Origin: Schistocephalus solidus
Taxonomy: Eukaryota > Platyhelminthes > Cestoda > Diphyllobothriidea > Diphyllobothriidae
Direction of reading: 5' to 3'
Assembly: GCA_017591395.1 (NCBI GenBank)
Contig: WEDG01005493.1
Location: forward strand, 1-64,000
Length of the DNA stretch: 64,000 nucleotides
The notes below the pieces were generated by a model. The model had not been told where the DNA came from, did no database searches, and was given only the letters and a program-made list of their open reading frames with translations. The translations under genes and the position numbers were made by a program. The number at the start of each line of letters is the position of its first letter. Positions within the stretch are counted from its first letter, which is position 1. Below, piece by piece: positions 1 to 11,684 of this stretch.

Positions 1-415
1 TTGTTTCGGTTTAGCCTGACGACCAGGAATCCTCGTTGCAGCCAGTCCCTCGCTCCTCCCGGATCTCAGCTGGACAGCCATCCTCTGGATTTAGATTATT
101 TTTGTACCTAGGTTTTTCCCTTATCCCAAGTTTCTTACTGTATTTAGGTTATTAGTAAACTGTACATATCAAGGTCTTTCTTCTCTCGTCGGTCGTGGCC
201 AATACATTAAAAAATGGTGGCAGCGTTATTCCTTCCACTATGTGTGACAATTCACTGGGGAAATTGATCAAGGAGCTGTAGAAGCTCGATGTGCACTCTG
301 CGCCCCCACCAGAAAAACTGACTCGTGAAACAGACTTCGCTCGCTGGGAGGCACGGTGCAAAGACTACCTCCAAGTCTTTGATGCAAAGGCGCAGAATGG
401 GGCAGTGTTTCGAAG
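1..415 (+). mobile_element. Ty3/gypsy-type LTR end, primer-binding site and gag start (fragment)
   Basis: An A-rich stretch around 205-214 is followed by TGGTGGCAGCG (215-225), the kind of TGG-led primer-binding site that follows a 5' LTR. A start codon comes at 240. Its frame has one stop after about 11 codons, then reads on as a gag-like stretch containing ETDFARWEARCKDYLQ (about 325-372). This resembles the N-terminal gag of flatworm Ty3/gypsy elements. The upstream 1-214 would be LTR, but its other copy is not visible. Similarity gives way near 415 to a non-LTR element, so no pol follows here. Assignment rests on the PBS plus the gag motif; no protease or RT was seen to confirm it. Confidence 0.5.
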
Positions 416-862
416 AACCCCCAAGATCGAGAGAATTGCGTTGTTATCTAGGGTTAATCTGAACCAAATGCTCCTACCTCGAAGGAAAGAATCTCCGCTG
501 ACCGTGGTATGTTTCATCTCCTGCTGAAGGATACGCTTCATTCGGGAGAAAAGGTAACCGTTTGCGCAACCTTCAGGATCGGAAAAAAACATATCGAAAA
601 GTCAGAAACTGTGAGACCACAGCCTATCAAAATTTTCTTGGACAATAAGAAAGAGGCTTAGCTATCCTTGTCCTGGAAAGACCAACCTTCAAAAACTCTC
701 ATAAAGCGGGTTTTTCAGCTGGACTAATCTCCAGCAGAACATCTGGAACCGTCACGAATTAGTGATGGAAATGAATAGGAGACTTGCAGCTGGAGAGAAC
801 AGTCTGGTTAGTTTCAGGGGATGCGTGATACAGAGAAACGTGCATTGCTCTGAAACCATCCA

Positions 863-1531
863 ATGCTCATGATGGCAGCGGCATTTGTATTCGCAAACTC
901 GAGACATACGGACTTTACAGTCTCTGCCGAGTGTTTGCCAACTCAAATTTCTGCATACAATTGCCCAAAGTCTGTTTTTAAGCTTGACGAACCGAGAATG
1001 CAGGAAGCCATTCTGTCTCCTGATATTTTAGCAATCACAGAAACATGGCTGTCACAATACGTCAGCAAGTGCGACTGCTTTATCCAGGGTAGCAGTTGTT
1101 TCAGGAGGGATCACACCCACCGCCAGGGTGGAGTAGTTGCGATGTATGTTAAGAAAAATTCCACAGTCTGTGAAAAGACAGAGAAGATAACCAATAATAT
1201 TGTGGAAATTTGGCTGACAATAAAGGCGCAGGGATCACAGTTACTTGCAGCTATGACTCTCTACTGTCCACCGGGAAAAGACACCGACGCTTATATTTGT
1301 TTGTTGGAGAACCTAAAGGAGATTGGTAATCAACCTGATGTTATGCTTATAGGTGACTTCAATGCACTTAGCATTCGATGGCATGATCTACAGGCGCAGT
1401 GCTCAAAGTATTCCTTCAATCACCATCTGCTAAAGACAAAATTTGAAGCTCTTCTCGCACAATATGTATTTGTTTCAATGAGAGCGCGTGAAGGACAACA
1501 GGCTAGTTGTTTAGAACTGGTCTTCACTTAA
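863..1531 (+). pseudogene. APE-type endonuclease domain of R1
   Basis: A 222-codon open stretch carrying most of the endonuclease signature of non-LTR retrotransposons: the glutamate motif ITETWLSQ (about residues 56-63), the glycine turn RQGGVVAMYVK (about 86-96), the LYCPPGKDTDA block and the catalytic LIGDFNALSIRW (about 165-176). The usual start of the fold (N-A-R-S) and the later SDH motif are not clear in this frame, so this is a fragment. The initiating methionine is incidental. The enzyme would nick target DNA to prime reverse transcription; this copy cannot be active alone. Confidence 0.72.
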
Positions 1532-1622
1532 AGATCCTGACAGTATGGACTAGGTACACTGCCTACATCCTCTTCGTCATAGCGATCATGCAGTAATTTC
1601 ATGGGAGTATGGTTTATATTCT

Positions 1623-2522
1623 GTGCCATCTGCAGTAAATGAAACCAGGCCAAATCTTTGGCGAGGAGACTTTTGCAAAATGAGAGCGGAGGCATCACGA
1701 AAAGACTGGGATTTTCTCTTCTCCGGGAACGTTACTGAGGACTCGAATTTATTAAAGGAGTGGTTGTTGAATCAAATAAAATGCAACTGTCCGTCAGCAA
1801 AACTTATGATATGTTACAGCCCACAGAGGTTAACGAGAGATGAAAAAAGAGAGATCACCAGGTAAGGAAGGCTTTGAAATAAGCTTTTTCCGAGCCAATG
1901 AACATTTAGCCTTCCAAGAATACAAAATTTAAAGGAACAAGCTTAAAAGCCTGATCTTTAAAAGACGACGGGCTTACGAGATGAATTTGATCCAACAAGC
2001 AGGTCACAATCCCGAATTTCTCTACAGCTTTTTAAGAAAAAGCACATGTAGCAGGAACCTGATTCCTGTTATGAGAAACGATGACGGTTTCGAGATATCA
2101 GAAATTAAAGACAAAGCTGAAAAATTTTCGCAGTTCTTTCGCTCGGTTTTCATCAATAAACCATTTGTATTCCATTTAGCTACGAGACTATGGGATGGCC
2201 AATTGTTCAGTATATGCTCTTTCGTGAAGAGGTGGTCTTTGAAGAACTGAAAATTATGAAGGCATACAAATCCCCCGGCCCGGACAAGATTCCAGCAAAG
2301 CTGCTCCTCGAAATGGCTCGAGAGTTGGCCAAACCGCTTACCTTTCTGTGCCAGAAATCGTTCGATACGGGAATTCTTCCTACAGACTGGAAAATAGCTC
2401 ACATTACACCACTTTACAAAAGCGGTAGTTGTGCATTTGCTTCAAACTACAGGCTTGTCAGCCTGATTGTAAATTGTTGCAAGGTTATTGAGAAGGTTGT
2501 CAAAAAGGAATTAAAGATTTAA
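1623..2522 (+). pseudogene. EN-RT linker and N-terminal RT of R1
   Basis: Three frames together cover the linker (NLWRGDFCKM, then FLYSFLRKSTCSRNLIPV) and the first RT blocks: KSPGPDKIPAKLL (about 2270-2308), PTDWKIAHITPLYKSG and ASNYRLVSLI. This is the standard start of a CR1/Jockey RT. It stops at KVIEKVVKKELKI (about 2522). The palm motifs with the catalytic aspartates are absent. Confidence 0.7.
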
Positions 2523-2589
2523 AGATTCAATGTCAGTCGTTTCAAATAACATCCTGGAATTTGTGCCAACCTCAAAAATCTGTCGCTGC

Positions 2590-2742
2590 CATACACTTGG
2601 ATCCACTGTCCCACTTCTTTGCCAAGACTAAAGAAATTGAGGAAGCAATTAAAAGATCAATATACTAGTTCTGTTATCTGTACATCTAAGGATTGCAGAG
2701 GATTTTTTGAATTAGCCCCAAGATTCGGCTGGCACGGGAGTC
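2590..2742 (+). mobile_element. Family C fragment (EN-RT linker of ORF2)
   Basis: The stretch from 2619 encodes MPRLKKLRKQLKDQYTSS, identical over 18 residues to the linker of the family C copy on the other strand (59.6 kb). The reading frame breaks soon after. At about 2743 the sequence jumps to family C ORF1, so this piece and the next belong to different copies or to a rearranged one. Confidence 0.7.
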
Positions 2743-3634
2743 CCCAAAGAGTAAAAATCCCCTGGACGTTGTATTTCATTTCCTTTGCTCATGCGGCTTT
2801 AACTTTAAGATCGCTGAAGCCAAAGGGTTGTCTTCCCGTAGCAAAAACCAGCCAGTTCTGGTCAAACTTCTTTTAGCGATTGAAGTTGACCTTATTTTCT
2901 CTAAGCATGAGCACTCAGCTCAATATTTGAAAAAAAACAAGTTGTTTATCTGTATGGATAAAACCCCAATGGAACGTCGGGTTTCACCCTCATTAGCAAA
3001 CAAGAAGCCTCCGTCTGCACCTAAATTATCAAAAGTTATCTCAGAGGTTTATCCTGTAGCTAATGCAAGCCCACGGCCCTCCAGATCGACAGGAATTTCG
3101 ATTCCAGCTAAATCTTCACCCGTTAACTTTGTTTCTGGTTTGAGAGAAATTGTGTCGAGGCCTTTTCTTTCGCATCCCAAGCAAACCATGCCTGCTATAG
3201 CTGCCAAATCTACTAAACCTAAGAAAACTCCTAGTAAATCTGAATCATTGGCTAATCCAGGCATTAAAATCAGTAATGTCATTACCGATGGGAAACCTGC
3301 TAGCCCCTCAGCATCTATACCAGCTGCGAACGCTAATGTTAGCATCCTTCCCAACCCAAAGGTGGCCGAAATCCCCAAATAATTAACGCTTCTAATTATG
3401 TTACCAGTTTTTGGAAATAATTTATTCCTTTTCAAATGCACGTTTTCCGCCAATTTATGCTAACTACCCTCAAAATCTCATTTCTATGCAACCCCCTTTC
3501 TTTCAAACGCCACAATATAGCCTTCCTTTCCAAGGTTTTCATCCAAATATGCCGTTGTACAATAATCTTAGTTCTCTTAACAGTAACATTTCGACAAATT
3601 GTAGACCAGAGAAATTTTATTTCCCTAGTTCCAA
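2743..3634 (+). mobile_element. Family C ORF1 fragment (copy C1a)
   Basis: Encodes ORF1 of family C. The segment EVDLIF...FICMDKTPMERR (2884-2986) aligns with EVDSIF...CFRCRDLTPMERR of copy C2 near 61.4 kb. The frame 2828-3382 is 184 codons, rich in Pro, Ser, Lys and Ala and without a recognisable enzyme fold, which suits a nucleic-acid-binding ORF1. A second, similar copy of 3133-3634 is found at 5193-5690. The copy stops near 3634, where minus-strand A-type sequence starts. Confidence 0.7.
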
Positions 3635-5180
3635 GACAAGTTCCCTGCGTTTCAGCCTTTCCGCGGGGGAGTAGTCCGGTTGAAAAAACATCTTTATGCG
3701 AGTGACGTAGGTTAGTTTTTTTGGATAGGATCGCCTTGATTTGCTCTTTGCTCTCTAGCATTATTTTCAGAGGTCGCGGTCGCGGCTTTTCTAGGCTGTC
3801 TTCAGACTTTTTGCCGATCCGGAATGCTTTAATAACTTTTACTATCACGTCCGGTGGGAGCAGCTGGTTTAGGAGGCCATTAAACGAAGCAAGGTCTTCA
3901 GCGACACGGTCTTCTGGTCGGACTGCATTTGACTCGTGCAAACCCTGAATAACTTAACACTGTTGTCGATCCTGGTGCTTGGAATTTTCGCTTCCTCCTA
4001 AGTTCTCCTAAGGGGCACGAGAACGGTTTACAGGGCTCTCGTTGGGATTAAGTCTACCTCTGACCATACTCTCATCTGAAGGCTTCAATGAATCCACCAG
4101 AGTTGATTGTGACTTTGTCCTCCTGTTGTGGTGTTTCCCCATTGCAGCTTGCCACGCGTTTGTTTCTTCGGATTCAACTACGGGCTCTTTATAACACCCA
4201 AGATAGCAGGATGAGATTTGTGGTTTGCTTTGGTCGTCGTCCGTAGGATTCAGAGACTGTGTTCCTGCTATCCGGTCGTTATGGGTAATCGCGTCCGAAC
4301 ATTGTGAGCTGTAACAAGTTGTAGTTTTTGATATTTTTCGTGCTTTAGTCACTGCCTTTTTAACTGGAATATTGCTAAGCGTATTTCGTCGAGTAATGTT
4401 ATCTTGCAAGAGTTTCCTTAAGTCTGCAAGCTCATTTTCCAGTTTTTGAACTCTTAGTAAAATATAAGAACATCCAACGCAAGATTCGTCCTCGTAGCCG
4501 ACGGATTTGGCTGCCATTACGCTTTTTGCGCGCTTTTCTGGTTTTTGGTTACAAGTATAAACTGATTGAGTGCCAGTCGTGGATGTCGAAGCCAGCTCAA
4601 CAGGCTTTCCTTTAAAGGAAGTTCCGTGACTGGTTCTGTTGCTAGCAAACAATTGTTTTGAGTCCATAAATGTTAAACCACTGCGTAAAAGTATGTCCTC
4701 CTTTGAGCGTATAACGAAAATTTCCGACTGGCTTTGGAGTATGGCGAGTATTTGCTGCAATATGAGCAAAAATGTTTATACTTGTTCAAAAACGCTTTTG
4801 AAAAATACTAAAAACGGTATGAAGGATATTTAGGAACGACGCAGCCGTTCGGAGATGTCGAAGGTCCTGGATAACTTCAGATCTTCACGAGGTTGTACAC
4901 GTTTGGTTCCCTGAGTGGTTCTCAGTTTTTTATTGGTGCAGAGCCTGCGCAGTCAACTTGAATAAGGTGATAAACAAATTCCAATTTGATCCGTTTTATG
5001 ACGAATTTTGGCACAAGAAAGAATTCCAGATGAGCAGGAAGCAAATAAGTACATGCAGTTGAAACAGTATTGTCCGGAACAGTCCTAGTGAAGTGGTAAC
5101 GAAGATCAAATTGTCCAAGTTGGAGAACAAATAATTGGTGGTGCTTATAGGGTCTTCAAGGTCCTTGTTCCTGGTCCTTC
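3635..5180 (-). mobile_element. A-type element, 5' part only (5'UTR and ORF1)
   Basis: Read on the minus strand: an untranslated leader (about 5180-4800) shares many blocks with the leader of A2 at 51.85-52.2 kb, including GGTCCTGGATAACTTC. ORF1 follows (4769-4008, 253 codons) with an ESCVGC motif and a leucine-rich coiled-coil stretch (VQKLENELADLRKLL). Then comes the RRM-like end (3941-3640) with PRPRPLKIMLESKEQ. A2 has the same order (ETCMGC, coiled coil, RPRPLK). EN and RT are absent: the copy ends at the RRM. A frame change at a run of six T (about 3681-3686) precedes the expected QPDYSPAERLKRREL motif. Confidence 0.75.
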
Positions 5181-5756
5181 AAACCTTGTTCCTGGTTTGA
5201 GTGAAATTGTGTCAAGGCCTCTTCTTTCTCATCCCAAGCAAACCATGCCTGATATAGCTGCTAAATCTACTAAACCTAAAGAAAACTCCTAGTAAATCTG
5301 AATCATTGGCTAATCCAGGCATTAAAATCAGTTATGTCATTACCGATGGGAAACCTGCTAGCCCCTTAGCATCTACAACAGCTGAGAACGCTAACGTAAG
5401 CATCTTTCTCAACCCAAAAAGTGTCCCAAATCCCCAAATAATTAACGCTACTAATTATGTTACCAGTTTTTGGAAATCATTTATTCCTTTTTCAAATGCA
5501 CGTTTTCCGCCAATTTATGCTAACTTCCCTCAAAATCTCATTTCTATGCCACCTCTCATCTTTCAAACGCCACAATATAGCCTTCCTTTCCAAGGTTTTC
5601 ATCCAAATATGCCGTTGTACAATAATCTCAGTTCTCTTAACAGTTACATTTCGAAAAATTGTAGACCAGAGCAATTTTGTTTCCCACCTTTCGCTTCTTC
5701 TTTCCAGTTTTCTTCTCTGCCAACAAATTATCCTTTTTTATAAATACTGATGAGCG

Positions 5757-6620
5757 TAACCTGCAGCTCAGGAATACGCTCAGCTTAGTTTCACTCAATG
5801 CGATATCAGTTGTAAATAAGATGGCTGAGCTTAGAACAGTAGCCTTTGAGCTTGACCCAAATTTTCTGCGCATCAGTGAATCCTGGACTCGCTCTCTTAT
5901 TTCTGACTCGACGCTTGCTGTAGAAAATTTCAATTTGTACTGACAAGACCGCGCTGAAAAACGTGGCGGTTGTTGCCTCCTTTATATTAAGTCATCCTTT
6001 GTACATTTTACCCTTTTCAGCTGAGCATTTCGTCCTTTTAGGGAAATGTATGCTTTGCTTCAGTCATCCTCCCTCACAATAAAAAGCGTTAATGGGCTGT
6101 GTCTATAATCCTCCGTGTTATTCTGGCAATGAAAGCGAGCTCTGTGAACTATTTAAAAAAGTTGCAGAGACTCAATTTGATGTCAAAATAATCGTAGGCG
6201 ATTTCAATCTGCCAGACGTTGACTGGCAGGCAAATTCTTCTCCGCCTAAACATCAGAAATTTGTCGATACTATTAATTTTTTTAAACATTTCCCAACTGG
6301 TCAAATCAGTTACTAGAAATAACAACATTTAGGTTTAATTTTTACAATCGATGTCCACCCTCTCTTTATGACTTTCCATCATGATCTATTCACAAGTGAT
6401 CACGCAATAATTCACTGTTGTTTTCCAGTCCCCCTTCTTACGAAGCCTGAGGTTAAATGCAATAACCTCGACTTTGCTAACGTTAACCATGAAACAATTC
6501 ATAATTTCGTAGGCACTCTAGAGTGGCATAGCATATTCGCAATTAACGATCCAAACTTTTTCCGTGAGCTATTGCAGAGCTTCACAGAAAAATCAGGCTA
6601 TTATCCCATTTAAGATTTTT
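5757..6620 (+). pseudogene. APE-type endonuclease of C1b
   Basis: Broken endonuclease read from several frames. It shows SLNAISVVNKMAELRTVAFELDPN in two overlapping parts (5793-5865), RISESWTRSLISDS, the GCVYNPPC block (6095-6118), the catalytic VGDFNLPDVDWQ (6196-6231) and TSDHAIIHC (6393-6419). These motifs cover the metal-binding and catalytic residues of the exonuclease-endonuclease-phosphatase fold. Stops near 5941 and 6316 and frame changes make it a pseudogene. Confidence 0.72.
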
Positions 6621-7049
6621 AATTCAAATACAGCTTCTTCTACTGTTCCACATTTTCTCCAGAACAGACTTAAAAAATTACGAAAACAACTTAAAGATTC
6701 ATCTTAAATCTCTTTGTCAGTTTATTAAAGGATTGCACAAATATTTGAATTAGCATCGAAAATTAGGCTCGCGAGAGATAATCGTAGGGAGTCTCGGACA
6801 CTAAGTGATGGCAATTCATCCAAATCTGTTGCTCATATCTTCCATGTTCGGTCATCGGCTAAGCGTCTGAATGTAACTCCGCCCTTACTCGACTGTAACA
6901 ACAAATTTGTTACAGACGATTTGGGCAAAGCAGAGTTGTTTAATTCGTTTTTTGCCAACCACTTTACCACTGAAACTAGCCCCATTCCCACAATTGCTCT
7001 GCTTTCAAATTCGCTTCTAACAACCATTAATTTCTTGCCTTCATGTATT

Positions 7050-8310
7050 CAAAAGTAAATAGCTCACCTAAAATATTCACATTTGTTTGGAACTGATAAC
7101 ATTCCAAACACACTTTTTAAACAGCTAAGGGATTTTCCACCTTTACTAAGCAAGTTATTCTCAGTATTTCTCGGAAATGGTTTCTTCCCCGATTATTGGA
7201 AAACTTCTATTATAACACCAGTTTTTAAATTTGGTTCCCGCTCGGACATTCACAACTATCGCGGTGTTCATGAAACGCCCTCCCTTGCTAAACTCTTCGA
7301 AAAACTAATTGCAAAACAAATCACGGATTTTTGCATAAGCAATCAAATTATCAACTTATTCCAACACGGCTTCTTACCGGACCGCTCTTGTGAAACCTGC
7401 CACATGTCTTTTCTAAATATACTAACCTCTCTTCGTAATGATCATCGATCTGAAGTAGAAATATATTTTTATCTTAGTATGGCATTCGATAAAGTGCCTC
7501 ATAAACGACTTCTAGCTAAACTAGAAGCTATAGGATTTCGTTGTCCCCTTACTTAATTTATTAGATCATACCTTAATGGTCGAAAACAAAACGTTTTAGT
7601 AGGGTCATCATACTCAATTGCTACCCCGATTGTTAGTTGTTTCATTCAAGGAACCGTATTAGGTCCTTTGTTGGTCTTACTGTATATAAATGATATTTAA
7701 TCGATAGTTTAACATTCTCAATCTTTTATTTATGCTCATGACCTCAAATGCGTGTATTCCTTCTCTAACTCTACGACCAAACGGTGCCTAGAACAAATTC
7801 ATTCACACTTAGGCGCTCTTTCGTCCTGGAGCTCCACATGGCTAATGGAGTTCTCACCTATTAAGTGTCGCTACATGAGTTTTGGGCCTGTAAGGCTGCC
7901 GCATCCTCTTATCTTTGAAGGTTTCCCTATGATTGAATGTTCCTCCATCAAGGACTTGGGCTTAAGCTACACCAATAAATTAGATCTTTCGCCTCATGCC
8001 GATAGAATTACGGCCAAAGATACTCAGATATGCGGCTTTATTTCTTATAATTTCTACCTTCCTTAAATTAAATTAAGACTTCATCGTATGTTTGTACTTC
8101 CCATTCTTGAATTTTGCTGTCCTTTCTTCGGTTTAATGAACGAATCTAGCGTTCAAAAATTGAAAATGTCCAAAGACCTTTCCCAAAGTCTCATTTTTTC
8201 GACTCTTTCACCTTCTTTCTACTCAACAAGATGCCAGCTAATGAAGCTAAAATTTCTTTGGTTCAGGAGACTTGAAGCAGGCGTGTTTGTCTCCTTTTTC
8301 GACTAAATAA
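7050..8310 (+). pseudogene. Reverse transcriptase of C1b
   Basis: RT blocks in order: NIPNTLFKQL, PDYWKTSIITPVFKFGSRSD, IHNYRGVHETPSLAKLFEKLI, QHGFLPDRSCETCH, MAFDKVPHKRLLAKLEAIG, IQGTVLGPLL and YINDI. The active-site box, usually YADD, reads YAHD near 7732-7743, so the first catalytic aspartate is replaced. A thumb/C-terminal part (7752-8306) carries FVLPILEFCCPFFGLMN. The mutation and several frameshifts mean this RT is dead. Confidence 0.75.
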
Positions 8311-9262
8311 TAGTTCAATTCTCCTTAAGCTCTCTGTCATTACTCACGTTAGTCTTCCTTATAACCTAAGAAATTCTGCACTAATTGCACCAACCCATGC
8401 GTCCTCCACGTGTAAACGCTCTCTATTTTAGAATTTGAATTTATATTTGGTTAGCACCGGGAAGGTACTGTCTTCTTTTCTTCTAGGTATAGTTTTCTTT
8501 GGAATAACTTGCAAATTTAAATAAGGTCGTTAACTAGTCTATCTGCATTCAAGCGAAGACTGCACATTTATCTTAACACTGATTCTACTAATCTTTTATT
8601 TTCCTCATCTTTTCTCAGTAGCTTTCCCATGACTCGGAGAAAGGACTATCGGGAATTTAAGTGACCCTCTTGAAACTATATTTTCGATATTTTGAGTCGA
8701 CCATGAACTATGATGTCTCCTTATATCACCAGTCATCCAAACGATGGCGTCATTCCGACGTACACATTCGGTGGTCCAAAGTCTAAAATGCTACCGTTTC
8801 TTTGGATACTAACCATCGTCAAAATTCAATTCTGGATCCTTAGATGCTAAGGAATTAAGTTCATTGACGCATTTTCGTGAGATTTTGTTCCATACGTCTA
8901 AGTGTTCAAGAACGAATCACCTCGACGTTTCATTATCTCATTCTGAAATGCAACTACGGTGTTACCCAACTCTACCACCTGAACATTTTTTCCTAAGCAG
9001 TTTTTCTCCTATCTTCTTTTCAAAAATGAAGGTTTTTTGAACTCTGCCTCCATTTTTATGGTAGGAGTTTTTTTTCACTGCCTATTTTTTTCTAGTTCAC
9101 CATTAATTTTAAAACATCGCTACCTGTTGACATAGCAGGACAAGTTATGTATTTGTAAATTTTATCTGCACACATTGTCATAACTTTATTTCGTTACTAA
9201 TGTTTGCTTAGTCAGTGCCTTGCTGGTGCTAACCAAATATTAATTCTAAATAAATAAATATT
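8311..9262 (+). other. 3'UTR of family C copy C1b
   Basis: About 950 bp without a coding frame. It contains blocks found in reverse in the 3'UTR of C2 (for example 8990-9110 against 57.05-57.16 kb) and ends in a short TAAA run at 9247-9260, the probable priming tail of the element. Confidence 0.6.
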
Positions 9263-10235
9263 CTAGTCGTCTTTATCTCTCAGAGCCCTGCGTCCTGATT
9301 GTCTCGAAAGAACGCCAAACTACTGGGTTTATTCTCAGAAATTTTAAAACCGTCAACATTATAATCAGCCTCTATAAAATGTATGTCAGGCCTTGTCTAG
9401 AATACTGCTCATTTCTATTTAGCCTTCTGCACGCTAGTGCACGAAAGAATATAGAATCAGTCCAGCAATTCTTTACAAAAAGGGTTTTCTATTCACAACA
9501 CCGAAACCTCTCCTACGAACAACGCTGTGAGCTTACAAGCCTTGACCCACTGTGGCTTCAAAGATTACAGAAGGGACTATTTTTACTAATTAAACTTGTA
9601 AACAGTCGTACATTTAACCCCCTTACATCTCTGAGGTACCTCGACCACTCTCGACGCACCAGTCATTGAGATGTATTTTTATTTCTTCCTTTGGCACGCA
9701 CAGTTAGATACCGACAGTTTTTCGGGAAACGCTATAGCAATCTGGAATAAGCTACCCAGAAGTATCCAAACTCAGCAAAGCTATCCCTTGTTTACGCGAG
9801 CTGTCACTACTTTTCTACATTCAGGGCACCTTCCAAAACTTTTGGCTGCCGACTCTGTGGAAGCTCTCTTTGGTTCTGATGGCGTTCACGGACTCTGAAT
9901 CCTGTGCCGGACTTCATGCTGAGGGCAAAATTGCTGGCTCTGTAGACCTCAATCGGCTTATTTCTCAGTCGACAGCGAACAGCCGCTCGCCGACATACCT
10001 GCTGGTGCAGAATACCAGATCCATAACACTGAATGGAGAAGTTCTTCACTGGGCAGATGTGTCAACGCTTTCCTGTCCTGAACTTTAATTACTCAATATG
10101 CTGCAGTTTTTCTCCTGAAAAACACCTAAAACTACGATCATGAGTTTTTTCCCTGTCAGCTTGATTCTCTACCGTATATATATTTCTAACTTGCCTGTAA
10201 ACTGGCAATAAATAAATAAAATAAAATAAAATAAG
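9262..10235 (+). mobile_element. Family A copy A3, 5' truncated
   Basis: Starts directly behind the TAAA tail of family C and covers the last part of the A element: the RT C-terminus (9379-9898, with YVRPCLEYCSFLFSLLHAS, SLDPLWLQRLQKGLFLL and AIAIWNKLPRSIQTQQSYP) and the 3'UTR. It ends at CCTGTAAACTGGCAATAAA followed by an AAATA-type run (10195-10235). The same sequence is found in minus-strand copies A1 and A2. A shift near 9669 splits the frame. Confidence 0.85.
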
Positions 10236-11395
10236 AATAATGCTGCTGATATGGATCACAGATGTTCTTACAGGAAGATTACAAACTGTGTGCATCGATA
10301 CCTCTAAGTTAAAACCTACTCCGGTTCTAAGTGGTTTTCCCAAGGCTCAGTCTTAGGGCCGTTACTCTTCTTACTGTACAAAAACGACTGAGTCGACGAC
10401 CTGGGTTGCAGCGCCGTCATGTTTGGAGGGTCATCAGATCTGATTCCGATAGGCACGAACTTTAAGAGGATCGCAACCATCTTAGCAACTGGTCTGCTCG
10501 TTGGCTCTTAAATTTTAACGTTGGGAAGTGTGTGGTCCTAAGACTGTTTAATAAAAGGGCCAGTGAGGAGCATGATTCCAACCAATACATTCTCAATTGG
10601 CGGCCCCTTTCAATTGTTAAGGAACAGAAGGACCTCGGTGTTCTAATAAACTCCTCACTTTAACCATCTTCACACTGCTTAAAGGCAGCTTAACGCGCGA
10701 CACAGGTCTTATTTGCGCTCAGACGTGGATTTGTGCAGATTGATAAGGAACTCTTCCGAAAAACCCACGATGCATTTGTTAGATCCCATTTGGAATATGC
10801 CGGGGCGTCCGTGGTTTAAGATGGATTATCTACAGCTGGAACGAGTACAGGCGAGGGCTACAAAGATGGTCAAGAATCTTAGTCATCTGCCTTACGAAGC
10901 CAGACTGATTGAACTTGATTTGCTTCCTCTCAATTACAGGCAACTACGTTGTGACCTCATCCAAACCTTCCGGATTGTCAGAGGCCGTGAGTGTGCCCTA
11001 GAATTTGCAGATTTCTTCAAAATGGCTGAGCCGGAACTTCTGCGGAGTCATCCCTTTAAACTGCAGAGGATGTTGGTTCACACAGACGTCCGTCAGAACG
11101 AATTTTGGAGCATGGAACGGACACCCGGACGAGGTGGTTCTTTCAGAAACTGTTGACATATTTAAATGCAAACCAGATACTCATTTGCTGAGAAACTATT
11201 GTACATATAATGAAGATTGTGTCAGCAGTGACAGTTTGCACCTGGCCCACACATATCGAAGACCCTACCTTTTCATTTTTCAGATTTATCCCTGTAAACG
11301 TTTATTCTATTGACATTTTTACATGTGAATAAGGAGCTCAAGGGCGAAGCCTACTTCACTAAATAAAGTGAAAGTTACTTAAAGTGACTTATATT
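10236..11395 (+). mobile_element. Family B copy B3, 5' truncated
   Basis: Begins right after the A3 tail at ATGCTGCTGA (10240), inside the RT domain. It matches B2 (40.5-41.7 kb) to the end, including the terminal GGAGCTCAAGGGCGAA block and the AAAGTGACTT-type tail (about 11,365-11,392). The 147-codon frame at 10,713-11,156 keeps LERVQARATKMVKNLSHLPYEA and part of the C-terminal RGHPFKLQR-like motif (here RSHPFKLQR). The catalytic box region (about 10,415) is damaged. The copy ends about 380 bp upstream of HGPRT. Confidence 0.85.
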
Positions 11396-11684
11396 GTTGT
11401 ACATCCATCAAATAACATATTATGGAACCATTTTTAAGAATTTAAACACTTTTTGGTCCGAAATCTGTTGTTCCCGAAACTCTCCTATGCCTTTCCTGAA
11501 ATGGAAACTTGAAAGATTACTGCCACTTCTCCGGGTTCAACTCTGCCTCAATAACCATCTTGCGCTCGAATTCTTATGAAATGATTTTCATTAAGTATTC
11601 ACACAAAGTTCTTCTTGACATGAAAACTACAAAGCCCTTCAAATGAAGAGCAGCCTTTGTTCGCGGAGGAGTTGACTCGCCCAA
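11396..11684. other. Short intergenic stretch upstream of HGPRT
   Basis: No coding frame, repeat or RNA gene seen between the tail of B3 and the HGPRT leader. Any promoter must lie here or inside the element remains, but I see no convincing TATA box. Confidence 0.4.

Larger units (their letters stand above)
420..2530 (+). mobile_element. CR1-like non-LTR element R1 (B/D-like), degenerate, 3' truncated
   Basis: Relic with domains in the usual order. An RRM-like ORF1 end (about 515-760) reads RPQPIKIFLDNKKEA, then a phenylalanine-rich turn and SPAEHLEPS. The endonuclease follows (863-1531), then the EN-RT linker (1623-1865 and 1981-2170) and the start of the RT (2190-2522). Stops separate the pieces. 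The copy ends abruptly near 2530 inside RT motif 1, before any catalytic box, and family C sequence follows. The linker motif NLWRGDFCKM matches NVWKGDYPKM of element D at 44.7 kb, which places R1 in the same group. Losing the 3' end rather than the 5' end is not how these elements normally arrive, so a later deletion is likely. Confidence 0.75.
5190..9262 (+). mobile_element. Family C non-LTR element, copy C1b
   Basis: Degenerate copy running from mid ORF1 (5193-5743) through the endonuclease (5757-6620) and RT (about 7050-8310) to a long 3'UTR. It ends in CTAAATAAATAAATA near 9250-9262. Matches to the minus-strand copy C2 run the whole length. Examples are FVLPILE(F/Y)CCP(F/L)FGLMN near the RT end, and a 3'UTR block shared with 57.05-57.15 kb around GTAGGAGTTTTTTT. 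It starts abruptly inside ORF1 and is therefore 5' truncated. Many stops rule out activity. Confidence 0.8.

Noticed and set aside
3133..5690. The two similar segments as LTRs of a 2.5-kb element
   Set aside because: They encode ORF1 of family C and have no TG...CA ends, primer site or polypurine tract.
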